Of a stretch of DNA of 64,000 nucleotides, positions 11,863 to 24,245 are shown piece by piece. Source of the DNA: Parasponia andersonii (taxonomy: Eukaryota; Streptophyta; Magnoliopsida; Rosales; Cannabaceae); assembly GCA_002914805.1 (NCBI GenBank), contig JXTB01000481.1, positions 118,998 to 182,997 of the forward strand. Direction: 5' to 3'. Position numbers and translations under genes: made by a program. The number at the start of each line of letters is the position of its first letter. The first letter of the stretch is position 1. Below the pieces are notes generated by a model. It saw only the letters and a program-made list of their open reading frames with translations, was not told the origin of the DNA and did no database searches.

Positions 11863-12954
11863 CTCTGGCCCGTACACCTTATTCACTAATACTTGTCAAG
11901 TAATATAAATACATCACATATTCATGTCTCATGCAAAGCTAAATGACAAATACGTATGTACATATATTCACAGATTCTATATTCATAAATTCTATAGATT
12001 CACGTAAATAAAGAATTTCTTATATTATAGGTGTGGCATTATTTATCTCAATTCCGAACTTTTATTTGTATTATACTAAAATACTCTTTGCTCAAGGTAC
12101 AATTGACGTACTCCTATTAATAAATCAATGAAAAGCCCTTTCTTGGTTACTAAGCAGGCAAAACTACACTCTGATATCTTTAGATTCGTACAAAAAATGC
12201 ACAATATCCTTATGTTTAACTACGTTAGTAGAAAAATATATATATAATATTTTTTTAAAAAAAAAGAGCTTAATCAAGTATAAATAAAATAAAATATGTG
12301 CCCATATTTCTTAAAAGAAATCTTAATCATGCATACTGGCGGCAAAAGGAAGATTACGATTTGATCCAAGATATTAACGTTACTATCAACTTAATACGCT
12401 GACAAATAACAAGTTTTTTTTCGTGGTTCATATAACCTATATGTATAAAGCTTCCTCCAGTAACTAAACAATTAACAACATTACAAGATCTAGTCGAATA
12501 CCTCCTAATTTTCTTGCTCAATTCTTTTAGTAATTGATATATACTATCACCTAAGAATATCAGGGGAATAGCCAATCCAGGACATCTAAGCCCCATAACT
12601 CATTAATCCAAAGTCAAGCACGTAAAATGAAAAAAAAAAAAAAAAAAAACAAATCCGTGAACATTTCTAACTTAATATCCTAAGGGCTTCTAAAATGATT
12701 ATATGCACAATACTTGATAATTATTATATACTAGCCTATGAATACAATTTTACTCCATTTTCCTAACACATATATATATACATCGGATAAAACACCAAGC
12801 TAGAAATTTGAAACCAATTTTCACAATTTCACTGGAATGAAGGACAAAATGGAGAATAAATTGAAATTCAACAAATTAAGGCATAAAGACATATACCGTT
12901 ATTTCAACAATTACCCATAACGGGTAAATCTGTTAATATTATTTCATTTACTTA

Positions 12955-12957
<3 letters not shown>

Positions 12958-12998
<41 letters not shown>
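12958..12998. repeat. (AT)n microsatellite
   Basis: An uninterrupted AT run of about 40 bases. Confidence 0.9.
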
Positions 12999-13474
12999 CA
13001 CAAATTGAATTAACATCATTCAGTTGTATACCCATATGCTGATTGATATAGAATTTTTACAAACATACCTCATAACTGTACAAAAAGAAAGATGACAGCT
13101 CAAGACTCAGACATCACTATATTCTACTCTTGATTCCCTTGAAACCAGATAAGTGGCAATAACTATATGCTGAAGTTTGTTTTCATTTATTCAGAAAGGA
13201 AATGAAAAGGAACAACTAGAGAAGAGAGGAAACTCATTTTTGGCAATTGAGTACAACAAAGAAGATGTAGCCTCTTAACTTTGTTGCTGACTAAAAAAGT
13301 TGGTTTCTCCACCCTTACTTCTTTTTTTTAATACTAAGTACTTAAATATAAATATAAGGAACTTATAAAATTAATATATTTAACTAATTGTAGTAATAAC
13401 AAAAACCAACCAGACCCCTTCTTTTGTTTTTGATCATATTTAAGTGCTTACTACCTATCTGCAAAAATACACTC

Positions 13475-13709
13475 CGCCTCCTAAGAAATATTGATATAAA
13501 CACATCAAACTCGTACTAGAAGTATATTTTGAGCATTTTACTACAAAATTAGTTAACAAATAAAGACTATAAATAACTAAAAAAATGGATACTCAAAAAT
13601 TATATACACGTAAATGTATTAATATATCAGAAAGTATTATGCAATCATATTATTATTGGCTCTTTAGTTATGTGAGGAGCTAGATGTCGTATTGTAATTT
13701 CGAATATCA
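13475..13709 (-). repeat. 3' LTR of the gypsy element
   Basis: Direct repeat of 23254-23487 (shared text such as AGTATTATGCAATCATATTATTATTGGCTCTTTA). The inner edge is TGATATTCG on the complement, next to the polypurine tract. Confidence 0.75.
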
Positions 13710-13729
13710 TAACCCTCTCCTCTTAATAA

Positions 13730-14437
13730 AAATTTCGTCATCGAAATTTGCTTACTAAATAGCTCTAGATATTAGTTTCTTATTTCATCTTTCCATTCCC
13801 AAGTAGCCTCCTCTATAGAATGATTTCGCCACAGGACTTTCACTAAATGAATCTTTTTTGTTTCCCAATTCTTTCTCCTTTCTATCTAAAATCTGAAAGA
13901 GACGTTCCTCATAGGTTAACCTTGGATCCAGTTCAAGTAGCTCCTGGTAAAAAAACATAGGATGGATCTGATATATACTTTCTTAGTATAGGAACATGGA
14001 AGATATTATGTACGCCCGATAACTCTGGGGGATAGGGCAAGCACATAAGCAACATTCTGAACTTTCTCAAGGATCTCATAAGAGCCTATAAATCTCAGGC
14101 TCAACTTTTCTTTCTTTCCAAATCTCATTACACATTTCTTAGGGGCCACTTTGAGAAATACTTTATCACCAACAAAAAAATGTAAAGGTCGACGTTCTGG
14201 ATCTATATAAAACTTTTGTCTACTTTGAGCTGCGATCATACATTTTTTGATCTTTTAACTACTTTAGTTGTATTTCTAACAATTTCAGGACCCAAATAAT
14301 ATCATTCTCCAATCTCATCCCAGCGAACTGGAAATCTGCACTTTCTATCATATAACATATCATAAGGTGCAAGACCAATTGTAGTTTGAAAGTTGTTATT
14401 ATAGAAGAACTCAATCAATGGCAAATAATGATTCCAT
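13730..14437 (-). pseudogene. Ty3/gypsy integrase C-terminal part
   Basis: Reading from 14437 downward, the complement encodes the end of the catalytic core (LYNNNFQTTIGLAPYDMLYD, then KCRFPV) and then the C-terminal domain in the ORF at 14006-14239 (GDKVFLKVAPKK, KLSLRFIGSYEILEKV, NVAYVLALSP). Remnants of the tail (ELLELDPRLTYEERLFQIL, WRNHSIEEATWEW) follow in other frames. Several frameshifts and stops make it non-functional. In Ty3/gypsy elements this domain helps bind and target chromatin. It continues the gene interrupted at 22046. Confidence 0.8.
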
Positions 14438-16136
14438 TATTGAGAAATTAAGATTTCAATCTTACTCACTCTTATTTTGAAGATAACAAATATTTAATTT
14501 AGTACTAATGATTTAACTTGAGTGTATAGTGAAATGGCTTCAAAGTTCTAACTCAAGTTAATCAAAGAATCAAGCTCTAATATAGATATATATTGGACCT
14601 ATTAGAATCAAGCTTGAATATGGATGATTAAGATATAAGACCGTATTTAGATAAGATATATTTCATATTTTTTCTTCTATTTGATTTAGTTCGTTGCACA
14701 TAAATTCTTTTTGCATTGGCTCATACTTTTCAAAAGAGTTTTCAATCAATCTTAAGCTTCAAATGGTTATTTTATTATAGAAGTTTGAAAATAGAAAATA
14801 ATGATTTTGAATGGGCAAAATATTCTTTGAAACATTATTTCTTAAGTTTAAATAAGTTATAAATATATTTGAAATCATGACTATTTGATATAGGCTGAAA
14901 AGATATTTTCTATTTGTAAACTAGAATATATTTTGATATGAATACTTTCTAAATTATTGTTAAATATCTTTGTGAATCTAAAATAAGTTTGCAATAGTCA
15001 AAATACTCTTTTTAAATTGATTTCTAATATTTTTAAAGTATTTAAAATAAGTTTAGAAGTCAGTTTTTGAAAAACATCACAAACTGTCAAAATCTAAAAA
15101 TTGCCAAAAATTCTGTTAGAGTTTGAAAAACGACCAAAAATGTATTTGGTCGACCAAAATCTAAAGTTGGTCGACCACTGTTCAGACCAGTGGCCAGAAA
15201 TGACTGTTGGAGCTGAACTAACATGTCAAACTCCAACGCCTATATTTTTGGTTTACTAAATTTAATTTTGGTCAACTAAACTTTTGGTAGAAAGCTAATA
15301 GTGGTTAATTTTCTTGAATATCTATATAAAGAGTTTCTTTTCATGGCATTTATGATAAGAACATGAACCTAAATTGATATTCATCTACTCTCAAAGTGTC
15401 TTAGCCTATTTTCATATCAATTACACTGTCAAATTATATTGAGCCAATATTAGATCATCTATTGTACATTATTCTCAATCTCCTAAGCTAAAACTGTATT
15501 TATTACTTTTGAGAGAAGAGTTCTCGAGCATGCTCACTCTTTTATTAAAAAACCATTGAGTGTGAGGTAAGGTTAACACCAAATTCATAAACAACCCATA
15601 TATAAGTGAGGTTGCCACCGGAGTCATGAATAACTCGTGAGTTTGTGAGATTTACACCATTGTCTAAACAATCCATGTAAAAGAGGTTGTCACCGGAGTC
15701 AAAATAATCCGAGATTAGGAATGATAGAACTGGAGTCAAAATTATTATAAAGGCTAGGGTGTGCCTAAGAATAATTCACTCCATTTGTATAAAGGTCGGG
15801 CAAGCCCATAATCTTGATCCGATAGTGGAAAGCTCAAAGCAAGCTACCGAGGTCCAAGAACGTAGGAAAATCATCATGTTTGTCGAATCTCGTAAAAACT
15901 GAGTTTGCATTTTCTCTATCCCTACATTCTTTACTTTAATGCAAACTATTTGATTATGTGTTTGATATTTATTGTGCTTAATTGACTTAGCATTTTTGTT
16001 ATATATTTGGTATTATTGTTTATTTTACCTCAAAGTTTCAAAATAGTGGTCTATAGTTTTGCATAGTTGAAAATTTTCTTAAAACGTTTTAAAACCTAAT
16101 TCACTCCCCTCTTGGGTAGTCAATATTAGGCTAAGA
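14438..16136 (+). repeat. 5' LTR of the Sirevirus-like element
   Basis: Direct repeat of 20350-22045, ending in GGCTAAGA just before the primer-binding site. It contains two TGGTCGACCA palindromes near 15147-15180. Confidence 0.85.
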
Positions 16137-16138
16137 AT

Positions 16139-16150
16139 TGGTATCAAAGC
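16139..16150 (+). promoter_or_regulatory. Primer-binding site (initiator Met tRNA)
   Basis: TGGTATCAAAGC matches the usual TGGTATCAGAGC with one change. It starts two bases after the 5' LTR. Confidence 0.85.
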
Positions 16151-16186
16151 TTGGTACTCAAATTTAAAAGACTTAACCATCTTGAG

Positions 16187-17521
16187 ATGACTAACTCAAA
16201 TAATTTTCAAAATCTTTCAAACGAGGGGTTTTCAATTAGACCAATATTTTTCAATGTTATTGACTACGATATTTGGAAAATTAAAATGCTTAAATTTCAT
16301 AAATTTATGGGTGATGATTTATTGAATATTATTGTTCAAAATCCATATATTCCTAGAAAAACAATTGATGATAAATTTATTGAAAAGGAATTGGATGAAT
16401 ATGATGATTTTGACAAAATTATGTTTTCTAAGAATGGATATGCTCTGCATTGTTTGTTATGTAATCTAGGTGTAAATATTTATAATAGTGCACAAATAGC
16501 TACTAGTGCACGTGAAATATGGAAAATGCTTGAAAGCTTATATAAAAACACAAGTCAAATTAAAGAAGGTTAAATTAGTATGCTTGTACATGAATATGAG
16601 TTATTTGAAATGAAAAGTGATGAATCTATTGCTCAAATGATTATGAGATTTACTAACATCACTAATGATCTTCATGCTCTTGGGAAAACTTATATTAATA
16701 CCAAAATGATAATAAAGGTTCTAAAAATCTTAACAAAAGCATATCAAAAAGAGGTGGTTACTATCCAAGAAGAGAAAGATGTCACCAATATGCCTCTAGA
16801 AGAATTCATCAAATTTCTTATTGTTCATGAGATCACAATGATCAAGAACAAAAATCAAAATGGGGAAGGAAAAGGAAATGAAGACCACATGTGTTGATAA
16901 TGGCAACAATGAATTAAGTGAAGAAATTTAAGGGGAGATTGGCAACATGTGCTTCATGACAATTGAAAATAAGGCAAACTCTCTTGAACCTAAAAATGAG
17001 CTTCTTGATGATAGTGATACTAGTAGTGACTTTAGTGAAAATGATAGTGACTATAATTTATCTAATGAAAATCTATTGATTTCAATAATTTACATAAAAA
17101 TAATGAAAAACTCATTTTCAAGAATAATGCTTTCAAGAAGAAATTATCTCTTTTATTAAAAGAATTTGAAAAATTTTCAAAAGAAAAGAAAGTTATTTTG
17201 ACATGTGATATATGTGTATCTTTGAAAAATTAAAGCACTTCCTTAAAAGAAAAACTTTTAGATTTAACCAATATTGTCCACAATTTCACCAATAGAAAAA
17301 AGAATTTTGATTTGATGCTTAGTAGACAAAGATGTGTATTTGACAAAAGAGGTATAGGATACAAATCCTTTATTAAACAAAAGTATCTTAAAAATTATTT
17401 TGTCAAAGCAACATCTAATAGTAACTCAAAATATACATATACTTATTGCAGCCAAGATGGACATATTCTTGCTCTATCAAGAAAAATATACATTTTGGTG
17501 TCAAATAAGAATGGGTACTAA
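16187..17521 (+). pseudogene. Ty1/copia (Sirevirus-like) gag relic
   Basis: The likely start is the ATG at 16187. The first part (YDIWKIKMLKFHKFM, AREIWKMLESLYKNTSQIKEG, to 16573) and the second (MLVHEYELFEMKSDESIAQM, ALGKTYINTKMIIKVLKIL, to 16897) are the copia gag-polypeptide domain (UBN2/DUF4219 type). They share one frame but are separated by an in-frame stop at 16571-16573. Downstream pieces (16947-17159 acidic, 17312-17521) end in a broken zinc knuckle, CSQDGH without the later Cys. This order of gag core, acidic stretch, then knuckle fits Sirevirus gag. Multiple stops and frame changes make it dead. Confidence 0.8.
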
Positions 17522-20335
17522 AGAATTCAAAGACTAACCCTCAAGGACCCAAAATTAAGTAGATACCAAAAATCCAAATTAGAATCTTTATTGTAGGTAC
17601 AAGTAAGAAAGTGATTACTCCAAGTACTTGATCGATGACTTCACTAAACTCTAAATTTTCACAAAGAAATGATGGTGGATATTTTATTTTTTGAGACAAC
17701 ACAAAAAATAAGATCATTAGTATATGTAATATTGGTAATATTTCTTTGCCTATATTTGAAAATGTCATGCTAGAAACATTTGCAAAATATTTATCAATTA
17801 TGTGATTAGAGTATTGAGTTTTTCTTTTAACCTTTCAAAGCTCAACTTGAAATTTTGAATAAATGAGATTATTTTTTATTATCAAAAAAGAAAATTATTA
17901 TTGTAAAAAAGTTTTCAAGTCAAGATAATTTTTTTTGTTTTAAAAGAAAATTTTTATTGATTATGGTATATAAGATTTGGACATGCTAGTATGGTTACAA
18001 ATTCAAAAATTTACTAAAGAAAACTTGTTATGATTTACCTAGTCTATTTTGTTATTAGAAATAACAAGATTTGTAAAGCATGTTACTTTGGAAAGTAAAT
18101 CAATTTTTTTATGCTCAGGAGATACTTGATTTTTTTTAAAAAAAAATTACATGATTTTCTTTACTGGTATGGCTGTGTTGAATGCAAATTTTTTGCTAAA
18201 ATACTTTTAGGCCAAAGTTGTCAACACTATTTATGATGTTTTAAATTAGGTGTTGATCAGATTTATTCTGAATAAAATACCATTACGAGTTTTGAAATAA
18301 TCAAAAACCAAATAGTGGATATTTTAGAATCATTGGATGCAAATGCTTTGTTTTTTTAAAAAACCAAAGACAACTTGAAAATATTGATTTAAAATCTAAT
18401 ATTGAAATTTATTTTGGTTACTCTACTACTAGTAATGCATAAAAAGAGTTTTTCAACAAAAGAACTAAGTAGTAGATGAATTTATACATGAATTTATACA
18501 TGTGATATTTAATAAAACTAATGATTCCTCCAAGGAGAGAAGAATAAATGATATTGTTGTAGGTATGGAATAAAGCTTGAATGATTGGATCTTAATGAAA
18601 AATCAAAGATGATAATTAAGTATAATCTCAGCACAAAGAAAATGAAGAGCTTTTGGAAGAATGATATGAATGATTTTATTTAATTTATAAATTGCTCATA
18701 TATGATTCAAATTGCTTACACAATGCATAATACTTAAACTCTTATATTTGTGCAAATACTTGATAGTTTTTACATGACAAATACCATACATAATTAATTG
18801 AATTATTGGTGATGTATTTGAACTCAAAATGATATGTTATTTGAATTCAATATTTATATTTTGCAACTTTATCATTTTGAATATTTGTTCATGATTTTTT
18901 TATGAGAACGAATTTTTTATGAATATCATATATAAGGTTCTCATTAGCTTTCAAAACATACTTTGTTATGTTTTATCTTTTCTGAACATCTATTTCTTAT
19001 GGTTGTTTAAACTTGGATAACACATCATGTTTAGATTGGACAATTAGTATTAGTTACTTATTCATGTTTCTACTTTGCATTTGTTATTGGTATCAATCTT
19101 ATCCTTTATATTTATGTAACTTTTTGATGATATCAAAAAGAGGAGACGAATGTATTTTTGATTTAAACTATTTCAATTGGTATCAAGTTGGTCATTTTAT
19201 CTTTGAGTTATTGATTTAATTGGTATTAACTTGGCATAGTTTTTCAAAATACAATTAGTATCTATTGGCATAGTTTTAATTGGTATCAAACTTAGTTATT
19301 CTTTATCCTTAAATATAATTGGAAAATTTTTTCAAAAATAATTGGTATCCATAATTGATATCTCTCTTATATGATTGATCTTTACCTAATTTGGTTATTA
19401 ACATTTTGATCATGATTCATATATTGAGAGGGAGCATATTTATGATTTTCTTATGCTAAATGGTCATATATTTTCTGAATGCATCCTTTTGATATACTCT
19501 CCATGGTTAATTTGATGAAAATAAAGAAAAATAAATTATTTCATTTTGTGTTAGAGTGATTTTAGATTTCTTCTCTATGCTTTACGATTGATTATACTTG
19601 GATAAATATGTTTTCAACAAGTGAAAATTACATTGGAGCTTTGTCAATATTCTTGACTTCACTTTTTCATCATATTGTTGTTCAATCTTTTGTTTAATAT
19701 TGTGATTCTTATTTTGAAGACTATTTATTTCTTGATTCTTCCATATCTCTTAATTGCATAACTTGTAATTTTTTTTTACATTGGAAGAAAATTGTTTGTG
19801 CATTGCTCTTCAATATACTTTTGTCATGATTTCAAAGGGGAAGAGAAATATAATGAATAAATATGGGTAGAAATTTTTGTTAAAAAAAAAATAGAGCTTT
19901 TTAAGAACTATTCAGAATTTGTTTATGTCTTACATTTTCTTCGAAAGCTTTTCAACCCTATGCTCTTTTAGAAAATATCTTGCAAGATTCATTCTTACAA
20001 GACATCTAGTTTGAAATTTGTTTACATCTTTTTAATGAAGTCAAAAAGGAGAGAATACTAATGAAATCTGAAAATGAGGATAAAAAGATTTATTCATGAG
20101 TGTACATATTTGAAGTGGGAGAAATTTGTTTAGCACATATTTTCACATTTACTCATAATATACTTATGATGCTTAATTGAGTTAAAAACAGGAGTAAGTA
20201 ATTTTACTTTCGCAATCATATTTTGAGTTGGAGCTTAAAATATGGTAAGGATTAAGGAAAACTTGTCAAATTTTATATTTTATTATCCTTATTGCATATT
20301 TTCTTTTATTTTATAAATCAATGTTTGTCATCATC
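17522..20335 (+). other. Internal spacer of the Sirevirus-like element, no pol
   Basis: About 2.8 kb without recognisable enzyme motifs in any frame. It contains repeated ATTGGTATC words (19180-19350) and two extra polypurine-like motifs: TGATATCAAAAAGAGGAGA near 19128 and AATGAAGTCAAAAAGGAGAG near 20034. They resemble the true tract at 20336. Confidence 0.6.
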
Positions 20336-20348
20336 AAAAAGGGGGAGA
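20336..20348 (+). promoter_or_regulatory. Polypurine tract before the 3' LTR
   Basis: AAAAAGGGGGAGA directly precedes the 3' LTR start TGTTGGAATATT; it primes plus-strand synthesis. Confidence 0.9.
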
Positions 20349-20349
20349 T

Positions 20350-22045
20350 TGTTGGAATATTAAGATTCAATCTTACTCACTCTTATTTTGAAGATAACAA
20401 ATATTTGATTTACTACTAATGATTTAACTTGAGTGTGTAGTGAAATGGCTTTAAAAGTTCTAACTCAAGTTAATCAAAGAATCAAGCTTGAAGATGGATA
20501 CATATTGGATCTATTAGAATCAAGCATGAAGATGGATGATCAAGATACAAGACTGTATCTAAATAGGGTATATTTCATATTTAGTCTTGTATTTAATTCA
20601 GTTCATTGCACATAAATTCTCTTTGCATTGGCTCATACTTTTCAAAAGAGTTTTTAAACTATCTTAAGCTTAAAAAGGTTATTTTATCATGAAAGTTTAA
20701 AATTAGAAAATAATGATTTTGAATGGATAAAATATTCTTTGAAACATGATTTCTTAAGTTTAAATAAGTTACAAATATATTTGAAATCATGACTATTTGA
20801 TATAGGCTAAAAAGATATTTTCTATTTGCAAACTAGAATACGTTCTAGTATGAATACTTTCTAAAATATGATTAAATATCTCAATGAATCTAAAATAAGT
20901 TTGCAATAGTCAAAATACTCTTTTCAAATTGATTTCTAATATTTTTAAAGTATTTAAAATAAGTTTAGAAGTCAGTTTTTGAAAAAACGCCAAAAGTTAT
21001 CAAAATCTGATAATTGCCAAAAATCCTATCATTGTTTGAAAAATGACCAAAAATAGGTTTGGTCGACCATTTTTATCGACCAACAGTGATTTTTGTCAAC
21101 CAACTTTGATCGACCACTGTTTAGACCAGTAGCTAGGAATGACCATTAGATCTAAACTGACGTGTCAAACTTCAATAGCTATATTTTTGGTCAACCTAAC
21201 TTTTAGTAACGACTATAAACAGCTAGTTTTCTTGGATATCTATATATATAGTCTCTTTTGATAGCATTTATGATAAGAACATAAACCTAAATTGATATTT
21301 ATCAACTTTCAAAGTGTCTTAGTCTATTTTTATATCAATTACACTTTCAAATCATATTGAGCCAATCTCAGATCATATATTGTGCATTATTTTAAAATCT
21401 CCTAAGTCAAAATTATATTTATTAATTTTCAAAGGAAAGTTCTTGAGTGTGTTCACTCTTTTATTGAAAAACCATTGAGTGTGAGGTAAGGTTGGCACCA
21501 AATTCATAAATAACCCGTATATAGATAAGGTTACCACTAGAGTCATAAACAACCCGCGAGTTGGTGAGAATGGCACCACAATCTGTGTTGATGAGGTTGT
21601 CACCGGAGTCAAAATAATCCGAGGTTAGGCATGATAGAGTCGGAGTCAACTCTATTATAAAGGTTATGGTGTGCCTAAGAATAATTCACTCTACTTATAC
21701 AAGGGTCGGGCAAGCCCATAATCTTGATCCAATAGTGGAAAGCTCAAAGAAAGTTGTTGAGAGCCAGAGATGTAGGTAAACCGTCGTGTTTATTGAATCT
21801 CGTAAAAACTTAGTTTGTATTTTCTCTATCTCTATACTCTTTACTTTAATACAAACTATTTGATTGTATGTTTGATATTTATTATACTCAATTGACTTGG
21901 TATTATTGTTATATATTTGGTATTATTGTTCATTTAGCCTCAAAGTTTCAAAATAGTAGATTATAGTTTTACATAGTTGAAAAGTTTCTTAAAAAATTTT
22001 AAAACTCAATTCATCCTCTTTTAGATAGTCAATCTTGGTCTAACA
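20350..22045 (+). repeat. 3' LTR of the Sirevirus-like element
   Basis: Begins TGTTGG and ends TCTAACA. It matches the 5' LTR along its length with many substitutions. One TGGTCGACCA palindrome is kept near 21059 and the others are mutated. Confidence 0.85.
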
Positions 22046-23254
22046 TCCAGATACTTGAAAATCCATAACACAACCCCTAAGTATATCTTTTAAGATCTGA
22101 ATAATCCTCTCAGCCTGACCATCTGTCTAAGAATAAAATGCAGTACTAAATTTTAACTTAGTTCTCAAACCTCGATGTACACTTTTCCAAAATTTTAAAA
22201 TAATTCTGACATCTCTATTTGAGATTATGGAAACTAGAATTCCATGAAGTCTAATCATCTCCTTAATGTACAATGCAACAAGTTTATCTATGGAGTAGGT
22301 CATAGAAATCGGAATAAAATGCGCTGCCTTGGTGTGTCTGTCAATTATAACCAAAACTGTATCTTGATGAGATATTATTTTTGGTAACTCAACCATAAAA
22401 TCCATAGCTATCTCCTCTCATTTCCACTCAGGTAACAGAAGTGGTTATTGCTCTCATGCCGGTCTCTTATCCTCAACCTTAATCTACTAATATGTTAAGC
22501 AATGTTCCACAAACTAGAAAATATCCATTTTCATTTCTCCCTACTAGTAAAAAATCTTCAAATCATTTTAATTTTAGTAGTACTTGGATAGACTGAATAT
22601 AGAATATTGTGTGCTTCTACTAGAATTTTTTCCTCAATATTTTTATCATCTGGTACATATAGTCTACCTTGAAATCTGAAAACTTTTTCTGCAAAAATAT
22701 TGAAATCTGACTTTTTCTCCAACTCTACTAATTCTTTATATCCAATCAACTCAGGATCTTCCTTCTGGCCTTGTAAAATCTTGTCTACTAGGGTAGACTA
22801 TAATGCCATAGTAGATAATCTACCAGTTATTAACTCGATACTAGATCTGCATAAATCTTCCTGCAAATATTTCTCTAACTTATGTAGAGCTGCCAAACTA
22901 CCAGATGATTTTCTATTGAGTACATCTGTAACAATAATGGCTCTTGCAGGATGATAAAATTTTTATGATCAGTGAAAATTTCACAATGAGCACCATATAG
23001 ATAATGTCGCTAAATTTTTAATGCAAATACTACTGCTAGCAATTCTAAATCATGAGTGACATAATTACACTCATAATTCTTTAATTGTCTAGAAGCATAA
23101 GCAATAACTTTTCCATTTTGTATAAGAATGCATCTCATACCTTGTTTCGAAGCATCGCTATAAATAACGAACCTTTCTGTATCCAAAGATATAATCAAGA
23201 CTAGTGTTGAAATTAATCTTTGCTTCAATTATTGAAAACTGTTCTTGAACACTG
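22046..23254 (-). pseudogene. Ty3/gypsy RNase H - integrase relic
   Basis: On the complement: RNase H at 23228-23010 ([39 protein letters not shown]). A shortened linker follows (FTDHKN, then RKSSGSLAALHKLEKYLQED), with a deletion where about 30 codons are expected. Next comes the degraded zinc-binding N-terminus of integrase (22749-22558, EAHNILYSVYPSTTK) and the catalytic core (22405-22127, MDFMVELP, VLVIIDRHTKAAHFIPI, LHGILVSIISNRD). The second catalytic Asp is Asn (SNRD for SDRD). A stop replaces the Gln before TDGQAER. The relic stops at 22046, where the copia-type element interrupts it, and resumes at 14437. The gene cannot encode an active enzyme. Confidence 0.85.
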
Positions 23255-23487
23255 TCTCCTAAGAAATATTGACTTAAACATGTCAAACTCATACTAGAAG
23301 CATATTTCGAGCATTTCACTGCAAAATTACTTAACAAATAAAGATTATAAATAACTAAAAAAATAGATATCCAAAATTATACGAATGTAAATGAGTTAAT
23401 ATATCAAAAAGTATTATGCAATCATATTATTATTGGCTCTTTAATTATGTGAAGAGTTGAGTATCATATTACAATTTAGGATATCAT
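23254..23487 (-). repeat. 5' LTR of the gypsy element
   Basis: Direct repeat of 13475-13709. It is fused straight to the RNase H relic at about 23254 without a primer-binding site, gag or protease, which implies a large internal deletion. Confidence 0.7.
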
Positions 23488-24245
23488 ATAATGAACGATA
23501 ATCGACAAAATAATACAAATAAGAACATACAAATTTAAGTAGAAAATCTTAATCGGGGAAAACTATTGGCAAATGAGAAAATTTTACTTTGTCGAAAATA
23601 AGGCACAAAAAATATAGTTTTACACGGCCAAGCTAAACTATATAGAATTCCGAAATCCTAAAACACAAATATGTACGGACGAAAACCGTATAGAAAAATT
23701 GGGCCTATAAAACAGGTTCGGGATTAGGGTAGCCCAGTCCCTCTGCTTCCACCATAGATCTAAAAAGATTTTTCCAATTATAAAAACATCACATATATCA
23801 CACCGTGAAACTTTCGAGCTGGCACAAATAGAATTCGGGTCACGAACTCGAACAATGACTTCCTCAAAAATAAAAAAGACATTATTAATTACTTTACCTA
23901 TGAATAGAATATGTGTACTTGTTATTATTGCTTAATTCCATTTCCACAAGCCAAAATTACTTTTCCCTATTTAGGATTATATTTGAGCACTACAACCCTA
24001 TGAAAACAATAAATTTCTTTGGATACAATAATACAAAATTTTCTTTTCTTTTGAACTATTCAAGTTAATCAAGTTAGTTAACATGTTTATTTCTAATTGG
24101 TTGGCCACAAATTTATGCATAATATCTTCTAATTCAGTGCCTAATTTCTTGAGAAAAAATTGTAGTTTCCTTCTCAAATCCATATATAGTTTCCTAATTT
24201 TCATTAGTCCACACATATTAATAATAACACTAAGAAACTACAAGA
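23488..24245. other. Gene-free stretch, unclassified repeat
   Basis: Text such as GAAAATCTTAATCGGGGAAAACTATTGGC suggests an old dispersed element, but no ends or coding parts could be defined. The 72-codon ORF at 23998-24216 has no recognisable domain. Confidence 0.4.

Larger units (their letters stand above)
11126..12960 (-). mobile_element. Gypsy-type LTR remnant, minus strand
   Basis: On the complement the inner end reads GAAATTGGGGGACGTTATA (near 11126). Upstream of it come CATCTGTATACGTTACTTACTGAG repeats (two 36-base copies, 11515-11550 and 11551-11586) and a degenerate 20-base array (CCAGAGTATTTCCGAAGG type, about 11780-11862). This order, with a promoter-like half farther upstream (12840-12950), is that of a Ty3/gypsy LTR. 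The outer edge is uncertain. The 80-codon ORF at 12354-12596 has no recognisable domain. Confidence 0.45.
14438..22045 (+). mobile_element. Sirevirus-like Ty1/copia element without pol
   Basis: LTRs at 14438-16136 and 20350-22045 (about 1.7 kb each, visibly diverged) flank 4.2 kb. The 3' LTR begins TGTTGGAATATT; the 5' LTR start is mutated (TATTGAGAAATT). A primer-binding site and a polypurine tract sit inside the LTRs. The flanks TCCAT (14433-14437) and TCCAG (22046-22050) form a 5-base target duplication with one mismatch. Gag-related coding fills only the first 1.4 kb. The next 2.8 kb has no recognisable protease, integrase, reverse transcriptase or RNase H, so it is non-autonomous or internally replaced. 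Confidence 0.85.
13475..23487 (-). mobile_element. Defective Ty3/gypsy element with a nested insertion
   Basis: Short LTRs of about 235 bases flank a decayed pol relic on the minus strand. The 3' LTR is at 13475-13709 and the 5' LTR at about 23254-23487; both begin TGATAT on the complement. The polypurine tract AAGAGGAGAGGG lies next to the 3' LTR (complement of 13713-13724). Only RNase H and integrase coding remains: gag, protease and reverse transcriptase are missing, so the 5' LTR abuts the RNase H region. A complete copia-type element (14438-22045) sits inside the integrase region. The outer edges are approximate and no target duplication was identified. Confidence 0.75.
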
